From contig JAISRT010000001.1 of NCBI GenBank assembly GCA_031273495.1, positions 1-32,041 on the forward strand: a stretch of 32,041 nt of DNA. Direction: 5' to 3'. This DNA comes from Candidatus Ancillula kalotermitis (GTDB lineage: Bacteria > Actinomycetota > Actinomycetes > Actinomycetales > Bifidobacteriaceae). Positions 19,501 through 28,639 of the stretch are shown one piece after another. Numbering within the stretch: position 1 is the stretch's first letter; every line of letters starts with the position of its first letter. A program made the position numbers and the translations under genes. Below the pieces are notes generated by a model. The model made no database searches. It saw only the letters and a program-made list of their open reading frames with translations, and was not told the DNA's origin.

Positions 19501-19890
19501 ACTCAGCAACTCTTGAATATCAACCAGCCGGCAAGACTCACCGTTAATCTCATATTCACTACCACCACCACGGTACATAGTCCGCTTTATTGTAACTTCA
19601 GTGTATTCAATCGGCAGCGCACCGTCACTATTATCAATCGTCAACGATACTTCTGCACGCCCCAACGCTGTGGTCTTCCCATCGCTTCCGGCAAATATAA
19701 CGTCGTCCATTTTGTTACCGCGCAAAGTCTTTGCACCCTGCTCCCCCATCACCCAGCTCAAAGCATCGACAACATTTGACTTACCCGAGCCGTTAGGCCC
19801 GACGATACAAGTGATGCCTGGCTCAAGGATTAACTGAGTTTTCGACGCAAAAGACTTGAAACCTCGCAACGTTAGGTTTTTCAGATACAT
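16582..19890 (-). CDS. smc: Chromosome segregation protein SMC
   Basis: Walker A [44 protein letters not shown], C-terminal [37 protein letters not shown]; long coiled coils. Confidence 0.95.
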   Translation of the reverse strand: [1102 protein letters not shown]

Positions 19891-19916
19891 TTCACGCCTC
19901 CTGTTAGGATATGACT

Positions 19917-19922
19917 AGTATA
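19917..19922 (-). promoter_or_regulatory. Extended -10 (GTGC-TATACT) for smc
   Basis: Reverse complement GTGCTATACTAGTCATATCCTAACAGGAGGCGTGAAATG (-10, then SD AGGAGG, then ATG). Confidence 0.6.
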
Positions 19923-19943
19923 GCACTTTCCAGTCCGCAAAGT

Positions 19944-22157
19944 TTAGCCACTACACCCGTTACGCCCCGCTACTTTGTCCTCGTCGCTACAAGTGTGGTT
20001 CGGGTTTGTTGGGTCGGAGTCCTTAGCGTCATCTGATGCATACGACCTACCCGTCAAGAACGACTTGTCAGCGTCCGGTATTGGCTTAGGTTGCGCACCA
20101 GTAGCCTGTAGCATATCCTTCATATACGGTTGAACCAAATATTGTGCAATCGCTCCAGAAGTCCACCGCCGCATATACCGACCGTTCATACTCATATTCG
20201 TCAACGGAACGTCCCCTTGTGCATTTCCAACCCATCCCGCAGTGCACGCTTGAACCACACATGCTAGCGTCCAGAGGTGAAACTCATTCTCGGAGGTCCC
20301 AGTCTTCGCCCCGACGTCCCACCCCGAAATACGGGCTTGATTTGCCACGCCTTGTGTAACATTAGTCTTCAGTGCCCAAAACGCAGTGTTCGCCACTTTC
20401 TCGTCAAGCACCCGTTCGCAGTTCGCACTCGGCGGTTCATATTCCTTCTCGGACTGATCAACTATTCGCACTATGCCCACAGGAGAACAGTGTATTCCAC
20501 CAGATGCCACGGTTGCGTAAGAGTTCGCCATAGTCAGTGGAGAAACATTTTCAGTACCAATCACCATTGCAGGCCCTAAATACTTCGGATCCGAGATGTC
20601 ACCATGCAATTCATCCACAATACCCATCATCTTCGCAGTGTCCCCCCAAGAGCACATACCATCAATTCCCGCCATCTGAATCATCGGGATGTTGAGCGAC
20701 TGGTTAAACCCGTTTAGCGGAGTTGAAGACCCTGTGTCGCCATTGTAGTTTTTGGGAGTCCAAGGGTTAAACGGCGCGGCACAAGCGAACTGAGAAGCGA
20801 TGAATGGATACTTAATCTTGCCGTAAAGCGAGTCGTAGAGCCCGTGCCCGTTGCGCAGCCAATCAACTAGCACCACCAATTTTATTGAGGAACCAGGCGA
20901 AAAGCCATTACTCCCGCCCTCGGAGCGCCCGACAGCGTAGTTCACAGCAGTATCAATCGCATTTGGGTCGGTCTGGGCACCATTATATGGCCTGTTCTGC
21001 GCCATGGCGATCACCTTACCAGTCCCAGGCTCGACAGTGACTAATACATCTTCCATTCCTGACTTATCATCCGCTGGCACCATATCTACAACATGTTCCG
21101 CCGCCGCATTCTGTGCTGCCATATTGAGCGTCGTGTAGATTTTCAGCCCAGACTGGTATAAAAAGCGCTTCCGGTCGTCAATCGTTATTCCATACTGCGG
21201 ACTGTGCAGGATTTGGTTGACCACATAGTCGCAGAAGAACGCAGCGTTTTTCGCAGACTGGCACCCTACTGGGACATCTGTGACGTGCAACATATCCGCT
21301 AGTTTCGTTGACACTGCCTCGTCGTGTTGCTCTTTTGTTATGAAGTTCTGCTCCAACATCAAGTCTAGGACTATATTACGCTGTTTCACTGCCTCCTCAG
21401 GATAAGTTAGCGGGTCATACATGACGGGAGACTTGGTGGTCCCTGCAATCAGTGCGGCCTCAGCGATAGACAGGTCTTTGGCGTCCTTGTTGAAATACTT
21501 TTTGCTACTCGACTGCGCACCGTACACATTAGGTCCAAACGGCGCTACGTTCAGATACCCTTCAAGAATTTGCTCCTTGCTCATCTTCTTCTCGATGTCA
21601 AACGCAGACTTGGCCTCCTTGAGTTTTCGGTAAATGGTCTGCTCCTTCGCGTGATAAGCAGCGATTGGGTCTGCCTCCTGCAACGCATTGTCAATCAACA
21701 GGTTCTTCACGTATTGTTGGGTTATCGTCGACCCACCTTGAGTGTCCGCGCCGTCAGAAGAATAGGTTTTGAAAAAGCCACGCACCATCCCCATCGCGTC
21801 AATTCCATCATGTTCATAAAATCGCTTGTCCTCGCGTGCAATCACGGCATTCTGCAAGTTCTTCGATATTTTGTCGAGTGGCACCACTATACGGTCCTGG
21901 GCGTAGAACTTGGCAATCTCAGTCGTCCCGTCCGCGGCATACATAATAGTCTCGGTCGAAAGGCTATTATTATACTGGTCAGTCTCAATGTCATTAAATG
22001 CGTTGTCTGCCACATCTTTGAACTGGTTAAGGCCATACGCAAGTGGCAAAAGCGTCGCACCAGCAACAACCCCAGCAACTGCGGCAAGTAGAATCATCGA
22101 TGCAAAAGTCCCCAACTTGAACCTAGACTCAAGTTTTACACCATCTTTTGCACTCAT
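19944..22157 (-). CDS. Class A penicillin-binding protein (transglycosylase/transpeptidase)
   Basis: GT51 motifs AREDKRFYEHDGID and GGSTITQQYVKN; transpeptidase motifs SSIK, SLN, KTG. Start moved from 22193 to ATG 22157 (MSAKDGVK), since the promoter lies inside the longer ORF. Confidence 0.93.
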   Translation of the reverse strand: MSAKDGVKLESRFKLGTFASMILLAAVAGVVAGATLLPLAYGLNQFKDVADNAFNDIETDQYNNSLSTETIMYAADGTTEIAKFYAQDRIVVPLDKISKNLQNAVIAREDKRFYEHDGIDAMGMVRGFFKTYSSDGADTQGGSTITQQYVKNLLIDNALQEADPIAAYHAKEQTIYRKLKEAKSAFDIEKKMSKEQILEGYLNVAPFGPNVYGAQSSSKKYFNKDAKDLSIAEAALIAGTTKSPVMYDPLTYPEEAVKQRNIVLDLMLEQNFITKEQHDEAVSTKLADMLHVTDVPVGCQSAKNAAFFCDYVVNQILHSPQYGITIDDRKRFLYQSGLKIYTTLNMAAQNAAAEHVVDMVPADDKSGMEDVLVTVEPGTGKVIAMAQNRPYNGAQTDPNAIDTAVNYAVGRSEGGSNGFSPGSSIKLVVLVDWLRNGHGLYDSLYGKIKYPFIASQFACAAPFNPWTPKNYNGDTGSSTPLNGFNQSLNIPMIQMAGIDGMCSWGDTAKMMGIVDELHGDISDPKYLGPAMVIGTENVSPLTMANSYATVASGGIHCSPVGIVRIVDQSEKEYEPPSANCERVLDEKVANTAFWALKTNVTQGVANQARISGWDVGAKTGTSENEFHLWTLACVVQACTAGWVGNAQGDVPLTNMSMNGRYMRRWTSGAIAQYLVQPYMKDMLQATGAQPKPIPDADKSFLTGRSYASDDAKDSDPTNPNHTCSDEDKVAGRNGCSG

Positions 22158-22163
22158 ACCTAT

Positions 22164-22169
22164 AGTATA
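22164..22169 (-). promoter_or_regulatory. Extended -10 (GTGC-TATACT), 6 nt from the PBP ATG
   Basis: Reverse complement GCGAATGAAGTTATGTGCTATACTATAGGTATGAGTGC. Confidence 0.6.
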
Positions 22170-22200
22170 GCACATAACTTCATTCGCGTGCACGTCCCCA

Positions 22201-22357
22201 TGTCACCCTTGGGCGCGGTGGGTTCGTCCCATGTCACCCTTGGGCTTGTCCCGAGGGTCCACACTGGCGCGGGGTGTCCGATGGATCCTCGGCATAAAGC
22301 CAAGGATGACAATAATGTAAAGCCAAGGATGATAATAATGCAATGCCAAGGATGACA
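22201..22357. repeat. Intergenic repeat cluster C; left flank of the helicase operon
   Basis: Composite module (22201-22261), then TGGATCCTCGGCATAAAGCCAAGGATGACA and a 23-bp tandem GCCAAGGATGACAATAATGTAAA starting at 22299, 22322 and 22345. Confidence 0.92.
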
Positions 22358-22379
22358 CATTATCGCATTGTCCCTCAGG

Positions 22380-25300
22380 TCATGGCGTCACTCCCGCGGT
22401 GAGGCTGACCAGTTCGAAGTTGTCCCCGATCTTCTCGCGGGTGCTGATGTCTTTGATGAGCAGTGCCAACGCTTTCGAATACTTTTGCATGTCGCGTCCC
22501 TCACTCGTCTGGGTGTTGAAACGGCTGACCGCAGCGCCTATTGCCTGTTCATGCTCCCGACAAGTTTCCCGCATTTTCGTTAAGCTCGCACGCGGGTCGT
22601 CGAACCCGATGAGCGTCTCACCTGCCGAGTCAGTGGTTATGAGGTAGTGCGGGTGCAGCCACTTACCCCTCTCAGACTCACTCGCGCCAGAGTCAGACGG
22701 TGCCGAATAATGCCTTAGCGTCCAGAAGGTCAAGTCTTCATCAAGTGCGCAATGTAATCCAAAAGGTTTCCGGTCAAGCTCAATGCGCTCTTGGGGAGTC
22801 AAACTCTTGATGAACCGCATTAAGTCAGCGCGGAAATCCCCGAGCCCAAGGTCCATAATCGAAATCCCTGCCCCCATCTCCTCAAGGTCAACAATCTCAT
22901 TCTGGAGCCGTTTAAGTTGCGTGGCGCGAAACTGCAAGTCCTGGTCATCCTGGTTCAGCAAATTGTCGTCACCAGTTGCGGAGAGACTCAGTATTTTCAT
23001 GCGCCGTTGAACCCTTTCTTGAAGGTTGAGATACTGGTCAAGGTCACTTTCCGGCCAGAAGTTCACCATTTGCACTTGAGTATTTGGCGACCCGATACGG
23101 TCAATGCGTCCAAATCGCTGAATAATGCGCACCGGGTTCCAGTGGATGTCGTAATTGACCACAAAATCGCAGTCTTGAAGATTCTGTCCCTCCGAAATGA
23201 CGTCAGTAGTCACCAAAATGTCAATGTCACGCCCAGAATCCTCACCCCTCATCTTCGCCACCGGTGCGAAATCGCGTAGTAATTCGTTGAAGCCATCATT
23301 TTTTACAGGACTTGTGCACTGAGTTTGTTGCCCTGTGATGAGTGCAAGTGTGAAATCGCTAGACAGACTACTGGATAAATTGTGGTAAAGATATTGGGCA
23401 GTGTCGGCGAATGCGGTGAAAATCAGCACTTTACGATTCTTGGCGTTAATGGGATGCTTAATCTTCTTGGCGATGATCCTCTGCAACTCTTGAAGCTTAT
23501 TGTCATATTCATCTCGCAATTCAACAGTCTGAGATAGAATTTCGGACAGACTCGTAATGTCTAACTCTAAGTCGTGCAAATACATTTTAACGTTCATATC
23601 ACCCATCTCGATCGGATTGTGTGCACTGGAACTCTTTTTCTGGTTCATTGTAAAACTCTCAACCAGTTCAAAATCGTCGCTACTAAAGTCTTCTGTGGGG
23701 TCAAACTCAACCGCTTCAAGTGTAGTACTGTAATTCTGGTTATGCTCGAGAAAACCTGTGAGCCTCTTCTCAACGTAGCGGTAATACTCTAAAACTCTAC
23801 TAACAGTCTTGACAAATGCGTCCGTTGAACTTTCGAGCCTCTTAAGCATATTGACGCGCATAAAATTCTGCACACCGCGCTCACGACCACGCCGTCCCGC
23901 CCCTGAAAACTCGTCTGACACTTCATACTTCACCAACTCATCTTCATAGACATAGTTAATCGGGGCATACGCACTCATATTCAAAGACTCCAACCGGTCA
24001 AAAAGCTCGTGATATGACAAGCCGTCACCGATTTTGGGGGCAACTGAAATGGGTGCAAGTCGCTCGGGGAACTTCCCCACTGCGTCGATATCATAACTGT
24101 TCTCAATGTGGCGCCGACTCCTCGCAATTGTCACTGAGTCAAGGAGCTCAAAAAACTCGTCAGTGAGCAGGTGTAAAAGGTTCTTCGTGGTCTGCTCGTC
24201 TGGTGTGAAAGTCTTCCACTGGGAATACGCCGCCTGTGCCTGTTTGAAAATGTGTTTGACTGAACTGTTGAAGTCTGTGAACTCGTTCAGGCGCTCAAGG
24301 TCACCATAATGTGCAATCGCTAGTTGATTCGCGAGGTCTGAGAAATTGTTGTTCACTGGTGTCGCCGAAAGCATGAGCACCCGACTGGGAACGCCTTTAG
24401 AAATAACCTTCTCAATCAACTGTTCGTAGCGCCCCCCGTTGCCGTTGCGGAAATTGTGCGACTCGTCAATGACCACCAAATCGTAGTTCCCCCAGTTGAC
24501 TCGACTGAGATCGATACCGTTACTAATGCCCTTCTCGCGCGTCAAATCGGTGTGAAAGAGGACATCATAATTGAAGTGGTCCTCCTGCAAATTGTTGCTA
24601 GTATAGTTCGAACGCCAAGTGTTCCAGTTTTCGGCAAGTTTCTTCGGGCAAAGCACTAAAACATTCTTGCCGCGGTCCTCATAATATTTAATCACACTGA
24701 GCGCTGTGAAAGTTTTACCGAGCCCAACGCTGTCTGCAAGTATACAGCCTCGGTATTTCTCGAGCTTCTTGATGATGATTTTCGACGCGTCCTCTTGGAA
24801 GTCATAGAGCATTTTGAACACTTTCGAGCTCTGATACTGGTCGAGGTTCGTGTCGTCAAGTTCGCTTTCAATTTCGTCGAGATAGTTCTGGAAGATGTGA
24901 TATAATGTGAAGTAGTAAATGAATTGGGGAGAGTTCTCCTTATAGGCGTAGTCAAGTGTTGTTGCCAGTTCCTCGGTAACATCAGTGGTTTTGTCGTGCC
25001 GGTCACTGAAAATCTGGTCAAAAGTGTCCTTAAGGTGCGGCACTATTTCGTTACTCTCTTTGGTGATAATATTACTGATTGCATTGGTGTGGGTCCGCTT
25101 AAGGTTCGAAGTCGTGAAGCCATTTATTGGCCAGTAGGTCGCCGTATCGGTTGAAATCATCGTGTTGATTGGGGCGTTCTCGAGCAGGGATTTGAACTGT
25201 GTCCTCTCGCGCACCCATTTTGCACATCGTTTCGCCAGGTCAGAGCTTTGTAAATCGTTCTTGAGCCTCAACTCGAACATATCGCCAAAAATTTCACGTT

Positions 25301-25529
25301 CACGCAGTATTTGGAACTCCTTATCGGGCTTCGACTTCTCAAGGACGTCAATAAATGTCGGCTCAGTGAAGAGGAATTGGAACTTTTGCACACTTTCTAG
25401 CTCGGCGTGCAGTGCTTGGTAAGTGTAAATTGAGAAGCGTGGTGCCGCCACTTGTAGGACTTTCGACTGCGTTAAGGCGCTCTTTAAATCGTCGAGTACA
25501 CAGTTGTTGACCTGATCAAAAACTTCCAC
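22380..25529 (-). CDS. SNF2-type SF2 helicase with possible degenerate PLD-like N-terminal domain
   Basis: ADSVGLGKTFTALSVIKYY (Walker A), VVIDESHNFRN, MLSATPVNN, VLIFTAFADTAQYL, TTDVISEGQNLQDCDFVVNYDIHWNPVRIIQRFGRIDRIGS. GTG start. Confidence 0.88.
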   Translation of the reverse strand: MEVFDQVNNCVLDDLKSALTQSKVLQVAAPRFSIYTYQALHAELESVQKFQFLFTEPTFIDVLEKSKPDKEFQILREREIFGDMFELRLKNDLQSSDLAKRCAKWVRERTQFKSLLENAPINTMISTDTATYWPINGFTTSNLKRTHTNAISNIITKESNEIVPHLKDTFDQIFSDRHDKTTDVTEELATTLDYAYKENSPQFIYYFTLYHIFQNYLDEIESELDDTNLDQYQSSKVFKMLYDFQEDASKIIIKKLEKYRGCILADSVGLGKTFTALSVIKYYEDRGKNVLVLCPKKLAENWNTWRSNYTSNNLQEDHFNYDVLFHTDLTREKGISNGIDLSRVNWGNYDLVVIDESHNFRNGNGGRYEQLIEKVISKGVPSRVLMLSATPVNNNFSDLANQLAIAHYGDLERLNEFTDFNSSVKHIFKQAQAAYSQWKTFTPDEQTTKNLLHLLTDEFFELLDSVTIARSRRHIENSYDIDAVGKFPERLAPISVAPKIGDGLSYHELFDRLESLNMSAYAPINYVYEDELVKYEVSDEFSGAGRRGRERGVQNFMRVNMLKRLESSTDAFVKTVSRVLEYYRYVEKRLTGFLEHNQNYSTTLEAVEFDPTEDFSSDDFELVESFTMNQKKSSSAHNPIEMGDMNVKMYLHDLELDITSLSEILSQTVELRDEYDNKLQELQRIIAKKIKHPINAKNRKVLIFTAFADTAQYLYHNLSSSLSSDFTLALITGQQTQCTSPVKNDGFNELLRDFAPVAKMRGEDSGRDIDILVTTDVISEGQNLQDCDFVVNYDIHWNPVRIIQRFGRIDRIGSPNTQVQMVNFWPESDLDQYLNLQERVQRRMKILSLSATGDDNLLNQDDQDLQFRATQLKRLQNEIVDLEEMGAGISIMDLGLGDFRADLMRFIKSLTPQERIELDRKPFGLHCALDEDLTFWTLRHYSAPSDSGASESERGKWLHPHYLITTDSAGETLIGFDDPRASLTKMRETCREHEQAIGAAVSRFNTQTSEGRDMQKYSKALALLIKDISTREKIGDNFELVSLTAGVTP

Positions 25530-25536
25530 ATTAAAC

Positions 25537-27072
25537 CTAACGATACCTTGAGCGCATAGTCCTTCTCCGGCGCATCAGCTTAGTATTAACCCCCGCCTCA
25601 ATTGTGAACGTCACATCTTCGAGATAGTCAAAATGCTCGAGCAGACGCCTACTATAACGCATAATTTGGGGTATTGTCAAAGCGCCCTCAGTGTACAAGT
25701 CCTCATCGATTTGGATAAAGTCACGCATCTCATTGTATGTCGAGTCGAACAAATAGCGCTTCGTTTGCCCTGCACCCGCGGTCCAGTTGTCACTTTGGAA
25801 GCAGTCTGCGAAGAACTTCTCAGTCGAGTTTTGGTAGACGATGTGCACCAGTATTTTCCAGAACTCCCGCCAACTGCCGATCCAAACTGCGTTATCCTGG
25901 AGCCAAACGCCCTCTGGTGTGCGTCCAGTGAAGTTAATCTCATTGTCGAAGTAGTATCTCGTCCCAGACTTGCCCAGTTTCGTCTGTATTTTGCGCACCT
26001 TCGGCTTAGCGTTTTGCGGCTTGTCAGTGTGGGCACCTGATTCCGTCTCACTCCCGTAGATTTTGGCGGCGTCAATCATCAAGTTCCAGAAGTCTTCCTC
26101 AGTCAAATTGGCGTCAAGCACACTAAAATACAGTTTCTTGATGTAGAAGTAGACCTCATCTTTTCGCAACGTCCGCTCTCGCTCAAGTAATTTTCGGTGC
26201 TTCAACTCGCGCATTGCAAACTCGCGCAAGAACTCGTCTAGGGTTGACTTTTCACGGCCACTTTCAAGGGTTTTAGTGCAGAGTTTTATCAACTCTAGCC
26301 AGTATTTTTCGTAGTATTGAGTCTGCTCGTCTAGTGATTTGCTCATCAACAAAAAGTTCCGCACCATATCGCTACTTGAGAGGTTTAAGCCAGTCGCATT
26401 TATCGACTCGAAGACATCTTGAGGGTTCTCGTAGGCCTTATTTTTGTCGAGCTCTATCACCACGAAGTTGACATTTTCAAGCGCACTAAATATCTGTTCA
26501 ATTGTGAAGTGGGAACGGCGAAGATGAGTCTGAAAGGCGCGGAAAGCTTTGGCAACCAGATTGCGAGTGGTCCCCTCGTCAGCGGCATAATATTTCCGGT
26601 ACGCATTAGTGAAGAAGTTCAAATACTTGTCGTCATCATTTTGAAGTTGTAGCCTTAACTTTATCTCGTTGTCACTGATAACCTCCTGCACCAGAAGCTT
26701 AACCATCTGCGCGCGGAACTTTTTCTCACGGGACGCTTCAAGTAGGGCAATGAGCAAAATGTAGAGTGAGGTGAGCCTCTGCTGGCCGTCCACGATTAAG
26801 TACTGCTCATGGCGAAACTTCAACTCTTGCGGTATCAAGACGATAGTCCCGAGAAAGTGCTCCCACTCTTGATCTTCAGCCATCTTCTCGCAGAGCTTCG
26901 TCACGTCTGCGAACAATTGCTCAATTTGTTCACGCTTCCAGGAGTAGGGGCGCTGATAAACGGGCACTAGAAACTGTCGGTCACCATCACCTGGCAACAA
27001 CAGCTCAAGGAAGTTCTTCTGATATGCTCTAATTCTCAGCCACTTTCCACTCCCCTGGTATTCGTTTGTCAT
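25537..27072 (-). CDS. DUF262 (GmrSD N-terminal-like/ParB-fold) protein
   Basis: FLVPVYQRPYSWKREQIEQLFADV and IVDGQQRLTSLYILLIALLEA motifs. Start ATG 27072 (MTNEYQGSGKW), since residues before it in the tracked ORF lie out of frame within the upstream gene. Confidence 0.82.
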   Translation of the reverse strand: MTNEYQGSGKWLRIRAYQKNFLELLLPGDGDRQFLVPVYQRPYSWKREQIEQLFADVTKLCEKMAEDQEWEHFLGTIVLIPQELKFRHEQYLIVDGQQRLTSLYILLIALLEASREKKFRAQMVKLLVQEVISDNEIKLRLQLQNDDDKYLNFFTNAYRKYYAADEGTTRNLVAKAFRAFQTHLRRSHFTIEQIFSALENVNFVVIELDKNKAYENPQDVFESINATGLNLSSSDMVRNFLLMSKSLDEQTQYYEKYWLELIKLCTKTLESGREKSTLDEFLREFAMRELKHRKLLERERTLRKDEVYFYIKKLYFSVLDANLTEEDFWNLMIDAAKIYGSETESGAHTDKPQNAKPKVRKIQTKLGKSGTRYYFDNEINFTGRTPEGVWLQDNAVWIGSWREFWKILVHIVYQNSTEKFFADCFQSDNWTAGAGQTKRYLFDSTYNEMRDFIQIDEDLYTEGALTIPQIMRYSRRLLEHFDYLEDVTFTIEAGVNTKLMRRRRTMRSRYR

Positions 27073-28627
27073 TGTCGAAGACGCAGCCGATTTTGAACAC
27101 TTTTCGCGGGTCGGACTTAAATTGCTCAGTGTAGCCCTGCTCCTCAATCTGCTGCAACGCGTCGTCAGCAGTCCCGTTGCCATCTAATTTGAACTCGAAG
27201 ACGAAGATTGCTCGCTTGGTTTTCATGACAAGGTCAGTGCGCCCCCTAGAATTCTTGACCTCGCTCTCGATATTGCGCCCGAGAAGTGTGAAGAGTAGGA
27301 AGAATATGGTCTGGTAATGTTTCTCCTGCTTGTTGTTCAAGTCGTAGGGAATTGCCGCGTAGAATGACTGAAGTCGAGTGAAAAAGCTGTCGAAGTCCTC
27401 GCTGTCAAGGTCGTAGAGAAATAAGTGGTAGTTGAATGATGCCAAATTCGCCTCGTAACGCACTTCGGCTAGTAAATTCTCGATGAACCCGAACTTGACC
27501 TCCTCGTTGGGGAACCCTAGAAGCAGACTGCCGTAGTCGTCAACACCTTTAATTGTCAGGTACCCCGTCTGATACAGTAATGCAATTGGGACATCTTGCC
27601 CGATCCGATACAGGTCAATATCATCGGGCATAAGTGGTATTAGTTTCTCGAAGTTCCCGAAGTCATACTGCCGCTCGCGCAACTCTTCCACAAGGAATGT
27701 CGGCGTTCCAGTCTCGTACCAGTAGTTTCTGTACATGTGACTGCTAAAAGTGTTGATAGTGCTGAACGGGTTGTAAACACTCACGCTCAAGTCCTCGGAG
27801 AAGTGGTAGCCGTTATAATGCTTCCTCAACTTTTCTAGTGCCTCTTCTTCGGTCTGCTTATTATACTCGGCGAGCAGTTTAATCTCGGGCTTGAAGTTCT
27901 CCTCGAGTTCTTCTTGCATAATGCCACAGATTCCCGCATATTTCGGCAACATCGAGATGTCACGGAGCTGGTTTAGATCGCTAAAAATTGACACTTTGCT
28001 GAATTTGGACACGCCAGTCAAGATTGCGAACCTGATGTAGGCATCTGAACTCTTGAGGACGACGTAGAAACTCTTCAGGAGCATTAACATATCGATGTTA
28101 TCAGTCTTCGCCTCCACTTTACCCAGGAGTGGCTTATCATATTCGTCGATGAGCACAACCACCTGCTGCCCTGTCTGCTCGTATGCCCTGCGGATGAGCC
28201 CCTCAAGACGAGTTCCGTATGCACTTTCAGCATTATCACTGCCGTAAATCTTCTCGTATCCTGAAAGTATAGTGTCAAGGCGGCCTTCAAGTGCCGAAAT
28301 CCCCTCGAAATACTGGCCAACGTTGAAGTCAAAGTGCAGAACAGGGTGCTTGACCCACTCGGACTCCAATTTCTCAATCTCGAGCCCCGCGAACAGGTCT
28401 TTATTCCCCTCGAAATACTCGCGCAGAGTGCTGATTAACAAGGATTTACCGAAACGTCGGGGGCGCGCCAAGAAGTTGAACCTGGCGTCATCATTCGCCA
28501 AAGCATACACAAGCGCAGTCTTGTCCACATAGACATTTTCACGCCTCCTGATCACGGAAAAAGTCTGAATGCCCAGCGGCATCCTACGCTTTATTGTCCC
28601 GTCCGAAGTGTTGATACTGTTGGTCAT
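27029..28627 (-). CDS. AAA-ATPase-like protein with C-terminal PD-(D/E)XK nuclease domain (PF09820/PF08011-type)
   Basis: IQTFSVIRRRENVYVDKTALVYAL, FLARPRRFGKSLLISTLREYFEG, VVLIDEYDKPLLGK; C-terminal GRTDLVMKTKRAIFVFEFKLDG (D...ExK). Confidence 0.88.
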   Translation of the reverse strand: MTNSINTSDGTIKRRMPLGIQTFSVIRRRENVYVDKTALVYALANDDARFNFLARPRRFGKSLLISTLREYFEGNKDLFAGLEIEKLESEWVKHPVLHFDFNVGQYFEGISALEGRLDTILSGYEKIYGSDNAESAYGTRLEGLIRRAYEQTGQQVVVLIDEYDKPLLGKVEAKTDNIDMLMLLKSFYVVLKSSDAYIRFAILTGVSKFSKVSIFSDLNQLRDISMLPKYAGICGIMQEELEENFKPEIKLLAEYNKQTEEEALEKLRKHYNGYHFSEDLSVSVYNPFSTINTFSSHMYRNYWYETGTPTFLVEELRERQYDFGNFEKLIPLMPDDIDLYRIGQDVPIALLYQTGYLTIKGVDDYGSLLLGFPNEEVKFGFIENLLAEVRYEANLASFNYHLFLYDLDSEDFDSFFTRLQSFYAAIPYDLNNKQEKHYQTIFFLLFTLLGRNIESEVKNSRGRTDLVMKTKRAIFVFEFKLDGNGTADDALQQIEEQGYTEQFKSDPRKVFKIGCVFDNDKRIPGEWKVAEN

Positions 28628-28633
28628 ACCTCC

Positions 28634-28639
28634 AGTATA
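28634..28639 (-). promoter_or_regulatory. -10 (ATGC-TATACT), 6 nt from the ATPase ATG
   Basis: Reverse complement ATGCTATACTGGAGGTATGACC. Confidence 0.55.

Noticed and set aside
19231-19779. 182-aa plus-strand ORF antisense to smc (and others at 17219-18934)
   Set aside because: Antisense to the SMC coding sequence; no promoter, SD or recognisable domain.
21570-22091. 173-aa plus-strand ORF antisense to the PBP gene
   Set aside because: Antisense artefact; the PBP frame is clearly coding.
24692-25021. Alternative-frame minus-strand ORF (109 aa) inside the helicase gene
   Set aside because: Low-complexity frame-shifted reading (SRTISTKLKANLTTRTST) of a well-supported CDS.
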